A program made the translations under genes and the position numbers. The notes under the pieces were generated by a model. The model was not told the DNA's origin. It saw only the letters and a program-made list of their open reading frames with translations, and searched no databases. Shown here piece after piece: positions 58,601-64,000 of a stretch of 64,000 bases of DNA. The DNA comes from Hyalangium gracile (GTDB lineage: Bacteria; Myxococcota; Myxococcia; Myxococcales; Myxococcaceae). The number at the start of each line of letters is the position of its first letter. The first letter of the stretch is position 1. The stretch is taken from assembly GCF_020103725.1 (NCBI RefSeq), contig NZ_JAHXBG010000004.1, positions 1-64,000 of the forward strand. Reading direction: 5' to 3'.

Positions 58601-61600
58601 AAGCGACGCTGCTGGACGCGCCCGGCGTCAACACCGGCGTGGTGGTCGTCCGAGGCGAGTCGGGCGGCGCCCCCCGGCTGGTGGCCTATCTGGTTCCCCA
58701 GGCGGGAGCGACGCTCCAGCCCGGGGCGCTCAAGGAGCACGTCAAGGCACGGCTGCCGGAGTACATGGTGCCGTCCGCCTTCGTCATCCTCGACGCGCTG
58801 CCGCTCAACTCCAACGGGAAGGTGGATCGCCGCCGCCTGCCGGCGCCCACGTCCGCCGACCTGGCGCTCTCGGAGGCCTTCGAGGCGCCGCGCACGCCGA
58901 CCGAGGAGCTGGTGGCGGGCATCTTCGCGCAGGTGCTCCACGTGGAGCGGGTGGGAGCCTCGGACCACTTCTTCGAGCTGGGCGGGCACTCGCTGCTGGC
59001 CACCCAGGTCATCTCCCGCGTGCGGCGCATGTTCCAGGTGGAGCTGCCCATCCGCGCGCTCTTCGAGGCGCCGACGGTGTCGGCCCTGGCGGAGAGGGTG
59101 GAGGTGGCGCGTCGCGCGGAGACGATGCCGGCCGTGCCTCCGCTTCGCCCCGTGGCTCGGGACCAGGCGCTGCCGCTCTCGTTCGCGCAGCAGCGGCTGT
59201 GGTTCCTGGCCCAGCTGGAGCCGGGCAGCGCCTCCTACAACATCCCGGTGGCCGTGCGGATCTCCGGCCCGCTGGAGCCCGCTCGGCTGGAGCGGAGCCT
59301 CAACACGGTGGTGCAGCGCCATGAGGCGCTCCGGACGGGCTTCATCGTCCGGGACGAGGTGCCCTATCAGCGCATCGAGTCCTCGCTCCACCTCCCGCTC
59401 GAGCAGGTCGACCTGTCGGCGCTCGCGGGGGAGGAGCGGGAGGTCCAGCTCCAGCAGCTGCTCACCGAGGCGGCGGCCCGGCCCTTCGAGCTCACCCGCG
59501 CGCCGCTGCTGCGCACGGTCCTGTACCGCCTGGATGCGAGCACCCACGTGCTCCTGATGAACCTGCACCACATCATCTCCGACGGCTGGTCGGAGGGCGT
59601 GCTGCTGGAAGAGGTGGGGGCCAGCTATCGCGCGCTCTCGGAGGGCGCCGAGCTCGCGCTCCCGGCGCTGCCCATCCAATACGCGGACTTCTCGCTCTGG
59701 CAGCGAGGCTACCTCCAGGGCGAGGTGCTCGAGGCGCAGCTGGGCTACTGGCGGGACCAGCTGAAGGAGCTCTCCACGCTGGAGCTGCCGACGGACCGGC
59801 CTCGGCCGGCCATGCGGAGCCACCGGGGCGCGCAGCTCTCCGTGACGCTGCCCGCGTCTCTGACCCAGGCGCTCAACGAGCTCAGCCGTCGCGAGGGCGT
59901 CACGCTGTTCATGACGCTGCTGGCGGGCTTCCAGGCCCTGCTCTCGCGCTACTCCGGCCAGGATGACATCGCGGTGGGCACGCCCATCGCCAACCGCAAC
60001 CGCACCGAGCTCGAGGGGCTGATCGGTTTCTTCGTCAACACCCTGGTGTTGCGCACGAAGCTGTCGGGCGACCCAACCGTGCGGACGCTCCTGGAGCGCG
60101 TGCGCGAGGCGACCCTGGGGGCCTACGCCCACCAGGATCTGCCGTTCGAGCGGCTGGTGGAGGAGCTGCACCCCCAGAGAGACCTGAGCCGCTCGCCGCT
60201 GTTCCAGGTGATGTTCGTCCTGCAGAACGCGGCGATGCAGCTGCCGGCGGTGCCGGGCCTCGAGTTCGGCGTCCAGGACCTGGACACGGGCACCTCGAAG
60301 TTCGACCTGCTCCTGTCGCTCGAGGAGCGCCCCGACGGGCTCGCGGGCATGCTCGAGTACAACACCGACCTCTTCGAAGAGGCCACGGTCCTTCGGATGA
60401 TGGGCCAGTTCCAGGAGCTGCTCGGGCAGCTGGCTGCCTCGCCCGAGGCGAAGGTGTCCCGGCTGTCGATCCTGCCGCCCGAGGAGCGGCAGCGGATGCT
60501 GGTCACCTGGAACCAGACCGAGCGCGCGGTGCCCGAGGTGGAGTCGGTCCTCCCGCTCTTCCAGGCCCAGGTCGCCCGCACGCCCGACGCGGTGGCGGTG
60601 GTGTTCGATGATGCCTCCCTCACCTACGCGGAGCTGGAGCGCCGCTCCAACCAGCTCGCGCACGCGCTGCGGGCACTGGGCGTGGGGCCAGAGGTCTGCG
60701 TCGCGCTGTCCCTGGAGCGCTCGCTGGAGCTCGTGGTGAGCGTGCTGGGCATCCTGAAGGCGGGGGGCGCGTACGTGCCGCTGGACGCCTCCTACCCGGT
60801 GGACCGCCTGGCGTTCATGCTCGAGGACTCCCGCGCTCCGGTGCTCATCACTCGCGCCGCGCTGCGCGACCGGTTCCCTGGCTACCAGGGGCACCTGCTG
60901 CTGCTCGACGGAGACTGGCCGAAGGCACTGCCCCAGCGCTTCGAGCCTCCGCCGCATCAGCTCGCTCGGGAGAACCTGTCGTATGTCCTCTATACGTCTG
61001 GCTCCACCGGGCGCCCCAAGGGCGTGGCGATGCGCCATGGCGTGCTGGTGAGCCTCATCCCCTGGCAGAACGAGCAGTCCGTGCGGGGCGGCGCGCTCAC
61101 CACGCTGCAGTTCTCCTCCATCAGCTTCGACGTCTCCTTCCAGGAGCTCTTCTCCACGTGGACCTCGGGCGGCACGCTCGTGCTCATCTCCGAGGAGGGC
61201 CGGAGAGATCCCGAGCGGATGCTCCAGGTCATCGAGCGGCACCGCGTCGAGCGCATCTTCATGCCCTACGTGGCGCTGCAGAACCTGGCGGAGACCGCGT
61301 ACCGGCAGTCGCGCCGGCCCGAGTCGCTGACCGAGATTGCCTCGGCGGGCGAGCAGCTCCAGCTCACTCCGCAGGTGGCCTGGCTGTGCGAGGGCTTCAA
61401 GGAGGGCGCGCTCCACAACCAGTACGGCCCCACGGAGACGCACATCTGCACGGCGCTGACGCTGTCGCGCGCGACGGCGGAGTGGCCCGTGAAGCCGTCG
61501 ATCGGCCGACCGCTGGCGAACTCCCGAAGCTACGTCCTGGATGCGCACCTCCAGCCGGTGCCCGTCGGCGTCGTGGGAGAGCTGTTCATCGGTGGGCTGG

Positions 61601-64000
61601 CGGTGGCGCGAGGCTACCTGCACCGGCCCGATCTGACCGCGGACCGGTTCATGCCGGATCCGTTCAGCCCGATGCCGGGCGGGCGGATGTACCGGACGGG
61701 AGACACCGCACGCTACCTGCCGAACGGGGAGATCGAGTTCCTCGGCCGCAACGATCACCAGGTGAAGATCCGCGGGTTCCGGATCGAGCTGGGGGAGATC
61801 GAGGCGCTCCTGGGCCGTCACGAGGCGGTGCGCAGCTGCGCGGCGGCGGTCCGCGAGGACGTCGCGGGCGACCGACGACTGGTGGCCTACGTGGTCGCCG
61901 ATCGCGAGGGCCTCAACGCCCGTGAGCTGCAGACGTTCCTCTCCAAGCAGGTGCCGGAGTACGCGGTGCCGTCCGCCTTCGTCTTCCTGGACGGCCTGCC
62001 GGTGACGCCCAGCGGGAAGGTGGACCGCAAGCGCCTGCCGGCCCCGGGCTGGTCGGACGTCGAGCGGCAGAGCCGCTACATCGCCCCGGAGACGCCGATC
62101 CAGAAGCAGCTCGCCGCGCTCTGGGCCGAGTCGCTGAAGGTGCCTCGCGTCGGGCTGCACGACAGCTTCTTCGAGCTGGGCGGCCACTCCCTGCTCGTGA
62201 CGCAGGTGGTCTCGCGCATCCGGAAGGCCTTCGGAATCGACCTGCCGCTGCGCGCGCTGTTCGAGGCTCCTCGCCTGGACGAGCTCGCCGCGCGCATCGA
62301 GCGGATGGGGGCAGCCCACGCGGTCTCGGAGCCGGCCCTCGTCCCCGTGGCGCGGACCGGAGACCTGCCGCTGTCCTATGCCCAGCAGCGGCTGTGGTTC
62401 CTGGAGCAGCTCGCGCCGGGCGGGGCCTCGTACCACATCCCCGCGATGGTGCGCCTGAGCGGGCGGCTGAACCGCCACGCCATCGAGCAGTGCTTCACGC
62501 TGCTGCTCCAGCGTCACGAGTCGCTGCGCACGGGCTTCGAGGCCGTGGACGGTCAGCCCGTGCAGCGCATCCATCCCTCCGTGTCGTTCGAGCTGCGGTG
62601 GGAGGATCTGCGCGCGCTGCCGGCGGAGGTGCGAGAGGCTCGGGCGCGGGCGATGGGGCTGGCCTACGCGGAGCAGCCCTTCGAGCTGACGAGGGGCCCG
62701 CTGCTGAGAGCCGCCATGCTGGAGCTGGCGGAAGACGACCACGTGCTGGTCCTGTGCATGCACCACATCATCTCGGATGGCTGGTCCATCGGAGTGCTGG
62801 TGCGGGAGCTGGCGGAGATCTACGAGTCGCTGAACGAGGGCCGTGAGCCCCGTCTCCCCGCGCTGCCCATCCAGTACGCGGACTTCGCCGTCTGGCAGCG
62901 GCGGTATCTGCAGGGCGCCGCGTTGGAGGCGCAGCTCGGGTACTGGAAGGAGCGGCTCGGTGGGGCACCGCCGCTGCTGGAGCTGCCCACGGATCGTCCG
63001 CGCCCGGCGGTGCAGACGCATCGAGGCGCCCAGCTCATCTGGAACCTGCCGGCGGAGCTCCTGCGGTCGCTCCAGGCCGTGAGCCTGCGGGAGGAAGCGA
63101 CGCTGTTCATGACGCTCCTCACCGGCTTCAAGGTTCTGCTCGCCCGCTACTCGCGGCAGGACGACATCCTGGTCGGCACGCCCATCGCGAACCGGAACCG
63201 GGCCGAGGTCGAGGGGCTCATCGGGTTCTTCGTCAACGCGGTGGTGATGCGCACGGATCTGTCCGGCAACCCCTCGTTCCGCGAGCTGCTGGGACGGGTG
63301 CGGGAGACGGCGCTCGCCGCCTATGCCCACCAGGATCTGCCCTTCGAGCGGCTCGTCGAGGTGCTCCAGCCGGAGCGGGACCTGCGCTGGAACCCGCTCT
63401 TCCAGGTGGCCTTCGTCCTCCAGAACACGCCATTCGAGCCCATCGCGCTGCCTGGCCTGACGTGCAGCTACATGGAGCCCGAGAGCCACACCGCGAAGTT
63501 CGACCTGGGCCTGGCGGTGACGGAGGGCGCGGAGGGGCTGACGATCGTCGCCGAGTACAACGTCGACCTGTTCGACGCGGCGACCATCCAGCGCATGCTG
63601 GGCCACTACCAGCGGCTGCTCGAGTCGCTGGCGGCGCAGCCCGAGCAGCGGATCCTCGAGGCCCCGCTGCTGTCGACCGCGGAGCTGCGGCAGCTCGCGG
63701 CCTGGAATGAGACGCACCGGCCGGTGCCCACCGAGCTGTGCCTGCACCAGCTCGTCGAGCAGCAGGCCGCGCGGACGCCCCAAGCCGTCGCCATCGCCTG
63801 GAAGGGCCAGGTGATGACGTATCAGGAGCTCAACCGACAGGCGGACCTGCTGGCCGTCTGGCTCCAGGCGCAGGGCGTGGGCCGGGAGACGCGGGTGGGC
63901 GTGCTGCTGGATCGCTCGCCCGAGTACGTCATCGCGACGCTGGCCGTGCTCAAGGCCGGTGGCGCCTACGTCACGATGGACACCGCCAACCCGCGCGAGC
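52648..64000 (+). CDS. NRPS elongation megasynthetase: (C-A-PCP)x3-C-A, 3' partial
   Basis: The frame is open from ATG 52648 (GAGGA at 52638-52642) to the window edge, at least 3784 codons. C1 (about 35-475) has HHIAADAW at 166; A2 has LYTSGSTGRPKG at 642; PCP Ser1039. C2 has HHIVSDGW at 1231; A3 has FTSGSTGTPKG at 1712; PCP Ser2115. C3 has HHIISDGW at 2307; A4 has YTSGSTGRPKG at 2782; PCP Ser3181. C4 has HHIISDGW at 3372, and the fifth adenylation domain of the cluster is cut off at the edge. Pocket residues read by eye: A2 D-L-T-K-V-G-E-V-G (Asn/Asp type), A3 D-I-W-E-I-N-T-D-D (no match I know), A4 D-V-Q-F-A-A-Q-I-C (distantly Pro-like). C1-C4 all open with an LSF/Y.QQRLW motif and look LCL-type. 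No E, MT or TE domain yet. Confidence 0.96.
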   Translation, partial: MSRDDQSPGALSVEEKRALLRKALSERSEKARTAPLSFGQQRLWLLDTLEPGGSAYNIPAALRLVGALDVSALERSLREVLRRHEVLRSRIVTVEEQPQQQVVPSGPFSLTVTDLGGMEPEARAAEVRRRAEAEARRPFELGQAPMLRAEVLRLGPSEHVLLLTLHHIAADAWSTDVLLRELGVLYPAFKAGLSSPLPDLPIQYADFTRWQRERLRGERLERLVAHWRERVGAQPTLLQLPTDRPRSARPGFEGALHTFRVPAPLAEALRSLSRQQNVTLFMTLLSAFNVLLHRYTDAERVLVGSPIAGRTRLETEQLIGFFVNMLALSTDVSGNPSFLELLARVRSVTVDAYEHQELPFEQLVEAVQPERREGGNPLFEVVFHMDTPPLAGRRLGDLEISLLEFERGSAKFDVTLSMMDTGSELVGTIEYRTGLFDAATISRMAGHYVTVLEAVAARPELRIESIPLLSAAERRQLLDGWNDTATDVPLEPCVVSMFEAQAAQVPQALAVTDGARSLTYEALNRQANQLAHHLRALGVGPDVPVGLHLERSIEQLVGLLAILKAGGAYVPLDPSHPKGRLAHILSETGMPVVLSRRSLAEQLPELPVQVLCIDAMPAELGSRPEHNLEARAGADNLAYILYTSGSTGRPKGVMIPHRGLTNYLRWGLGYYGAEGQGAPVQSPLSFDLTVTSLLTPLLSGKRVVLCDEEASGTGLSAWLRANADFSLVKLTPAHLTLLEHELKPEDVVGAARVMVIGGEALSAEQLEFWRHHAPHTRLINEYGPTETVVGCCIHEVPAQGTLEGQVPIGRPIANTQLYVLGRAMEPVPTGVPGELYIGGAGVARGYLARPDLSAERFVPDPFSRTPGARLYRTGDLVRYQHDGTLVYLGRIDRQVKIRGFRIELEEIETVLAGAPAVRECAVITTERLESGMALVAFAAMPQPSPSTERQLLEHLKAHLPPYMVPSYLQVLEALPLTENGKVDRRALAVLARDARPTEAEGAAPPQTPTEELLAGIWAQALGHGRIGRNQSFFEIGGHSLRAVQVLSHVRKLFQVELPLRVLFETPTLAGLARRIDAEKRAQAEAPPPPVVLARRDERLPLSFAQQRLWFLDQLEPGSATYNIPAALHLRGALEAAVLERAFAEILRRHEALRTTFDHQDGEPFQRVHAELPFQLHRVDLTGLSQAERMEEAVRQGTADASRPFDLRAGPLLRATLFRLDEREHFLLVNMHHIVSDGWSIGVLMQEVSALYNGLAHGQPPKLEPLPFQYADFASWQRTWMQGQLLERQLSWWRSRLDGELPVLNLPTDRPRPSVQTYRGETLAMTLDAALVEQLRRLSQRSGATLFMTLLSAFKVLLYRYSGQEDIVVGVPVAGRTQAEFEKLIGFFVNTLPIRSDLSGAPTFQALLERIRGTTLEAYAHQDVPFEKLVEVFQPERSLSHSPLFQVVFTMDNATSATLELQGLEWRALPLENHTAKFDLTMAVAESPHSLSLSLEFNSDLFDAGTMQRLLGHYRTVLEAVATDATQSITRLPLLTPEERHQLVMEWNQTEHPLPERCAHELISEQARRTPEAIAAVSGSQSITYARLEEQAGKLAVALLQVGVAPDAMVLLLSDRGIELLSAVLGIFQAGGAYIALNPTHPVSRHLEFLQQSRSRVIVASRAYAVMAQEIARAAGAAQPSVLIIEDVLAAPRVSAPAPTRGTRLSDLAYAFFTSGSTGTPKGAMIEHRGMLNHLSAKNHDLGLKAGDAVVQNASQCFDISVWQMLCPLLVGGRTVIVDDEIASDAGALLRAVDAHGVSIFETVPSMLRAMLEVLEAQPEAERPRFQALRWLISNAEALPPELCQRWFRLYPHIPMINTYGATECSDDTNHFHILEAPQTDMPYMPLGRRLINIRLYIVDAHLNPVPLGVPGEICLAGISVGRGYLNDPERTAKAYITDPFVATPSRMYRTGDIARYHSDGQIEFLGRRDHQVKIRGYRVELGEIEATLLDAPGVNTGVVVVRGESGGAPRLVAYLVPQAGATLQPGALKEHVKARLPEYMVPSAFVILDALPLNSNGKVDRRRLPAPTSADLALSEAFEAPRTPTEELVAGIFAQVLHVERVGASDHFFELGGHSLLATQVISRVRRMFQVELPIRALFEAPTVSALAERVEVARRAETMPAVPPLRPVARDQALPLSFAQQRLWFLAQLEPGSASYNIPVAVRISGPLEPARLERSLNTVVQRHEALRTGFIVRDEVPYQRIESSLHLPLEQVDLSALAGEEREVQLQQLLTEAAARPFELTRAPLLRTVLYRLDASTHVLLMNLHHIISDGWSEGVLLEEVGASYRALSEGAELALPALPIQYADFSLWQRGYLQGEVLEAQLGYWRDQLKELSTLELPTDRPRPAMRSHRGAQLSVTLPASLTQALNELSRREGVTLFMTLLAGFQALLSRYSGQDDIAVGTPIANRNRTELEGLIGFFVNTLVLRTKLSGDPTVRTLLERVREATLGAYAHQDLPFERLVEELHPQRDLSRSPLFQVMFVLQNAAMQLPAVPGLEFGVQDLDTGTSKFDLLLSLEERPDGLAGMLEYNTDLFEEATVLRMMGQFQELLGQLAASPEAKVSRLSILPPEERQRMLVTWNQTERAVPEVESVLPLFQAQVARTPDAVAVVFDDASLTYAELERRSNQLAHALRALGVGPEVCVALSLERSLELVVSVLGILKAGGAYVPLDASYPVDRLAFMLEDSRAPVLITRAALRDRFPGYQGHLLLLDGDWPKALPQRFEPPPHQLARENLSYVLYTSGSTGRPKGVAMRHGVLVSLIPWQNEQSVRGGALTTLQFSSISFDVSFQELFSTWTSGGTLVLISEEGRRDPERMLQVIERHRVERIFMPYVALQNLAETAYRQSRRPESLTEIASAGEQLQLTPQVAWLCEGFKEGALHNQYGPTETHICTALTLSRATAEWPVKPSIGRPLANSRSYVLDAHLQPVPVGVVGELFIGGLAVARGYLHRPDLTADRFMPDPFSPMPGGRMYRTGDTARYLPNGEIEFLGRNDHQVKIRGFRIELGEIEALLGRHEAVRSCAAAVREDVAGDRRLVAYVVADREGLNARELQTFLSKQVPEYAVPSAFVFLDGLPVTPSGKVDRKRLPAPGWSDVERQSRYIAPETPIQKQLAALWAESLKVPRVGLHDSFFELGGHSLLVTQVVSRIRKAFGIDLPLRALFEAPRLDELAARIERMGAAHAVSEPALVPVARTGDLPLSYAQQRLWFLEQLAPGGASYHIPAMVRLSGRLNRHAIEQCFTLLLQRHESLRTGFEAVDGQPVQRIHPSVSFELRWEDLRALPAEVREARARAMGLAYAEQPFELTRGPLLRAAMLELAEDDHVLVLCMHHIISDGWSIGVLVRELAEIYESLNEGREPRLPALPIQYADFAVWQRRYLQGAALEAQLGYWKERLGGAPPLLELPTDRPRPAVQTHRGAQLIWNLPAELLRSLQAVSLREEATLFMTLLTGFKVLLARYSRQDDILVGTPIANRNRAEVEGLIGFFVNAVVMRTDLSGNPSFRELLGRVRETALAAYAHQDLPFERLVEVLQPERDLRWNPLFQVAFVLQNTPFEPIALPGLTCSYMEPESHTAKFDLGLAVTEGAEGLTIVAEYNVDLFDAATIQRMLGHYQRLLESLAAQPEQRILEAPLLSTAELRQLAAWNETHRPVPTELCLHQLVEQQAARTPQAVAIAWKGQVMTYQELNRQADLLAVWLQAQGVGRETRVGVLLDRSPEYVIATLAVLKAGGAYVTMDTANPRE

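Noticed and set aside
52582..63783. An open frame of about 3700 codons on the minus strand opposite the large NRPS
   Set aside because: It is low-complexity Arg/His/Leu/Gln-rich sequence mirroring the codon bias of the real synthetase and has no domain motifs.
45003..64000. Hidden epimerisation, methyltransferase or thioesterase domains in the synthetases
   Set aside because: Between each carrier Ser and the next condensation start there are only about 60 residues, too short for any of these domains.

Overview
This is a GC-rich window from a myxobacterium, most likely of the Cystobacterineae (Archangium, Cystobacter, Stigmatella and relatives). That placement is inferred from a MYXO-CTERM-like sorting tag, a PATAN/DUF4388 protein, many orphan multi-sensor histidine kinases, a eukaryote-type Ser/Thr kinase fusion, an OmpA/thrombospondin-3 protein and dense secondary-metabolite genes. 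There are 34 supported genes (one frameshifted, one cut at each window edge). I found no tRNA, rRNA, CRISPR array or insertion sequence, and no gene-free stretch longer than about 250 bases.

Layout. 1-8.7 kb: a huge repeat surface protein, a lipid-type ABC exporter, an aldo/keto reductase and a RecF-like ATPase. 8.9-18.5 kb: a thiazole/oxazole-modified peptide (TOMM) RiPP locus. It comprises a Ser/Thr kinase-degenerate cyclase-AAA ATPase fusion, an amidohydrolase, a fused RRE/E1-like/YcaO cyclodehydratase, a precursor peptide whose C-terminus is a period-three Phe-Ser repeat, and a SagB-type dehydrogenase. Cyclodehydratase and precursor are divergently transcribed from a 248-bp region rich in dyad symmetry. 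18.5-30.5 kb: mostly housekeeping and signalling genes (kdsB, wecB, a PAS kinase, an RluA-family pseudouridine synthase, a substrate-binding protein paired with a histidine kinase, purF, a ceramidase-like hydrolase, a V4R-like protein, a YhbY-type protein). 30.5-43.8 kb: a GYF/PATAN/DnaJ/TPR composite protein, a Cys-rich repeat gene broken by one base in a G/C run, a TauE/SafE permease, a DUF1877-like protein, a hybrid kinase, a biotin carboxylase/BCCP/acyl-CoA mutase operon and two lipoproteins. 43.9-64 kb: a lipopeptide NRPS cluster running off the right edge. It holds a threonine aldolase, a FAAL-ACP-C-A-PCP synthetase, an MFS exporter overlapping it by one base, a divergent GNAT, and a second synthetase with C-A-PCP repeated three times followed by C-A (cut).

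How they work together. In the TOMM locus the YcaO fusion would bind the leader, form azolines on Cys/Ser/Thr of the core, and SagB would oxidise them to azoles; kinase and amidohydrolase roles are unknown. In the NRPS cluster the FAAL would activate a fatty acid, which is passed through at least five amino-acid modules. The pocket residues I read suggest a basic residue, then Asn/Asp, then an unassigned residue, then possibly Pro. No thioesterase, epimerase or methyltransferase domain is inside the window, so the product end lies to the right.
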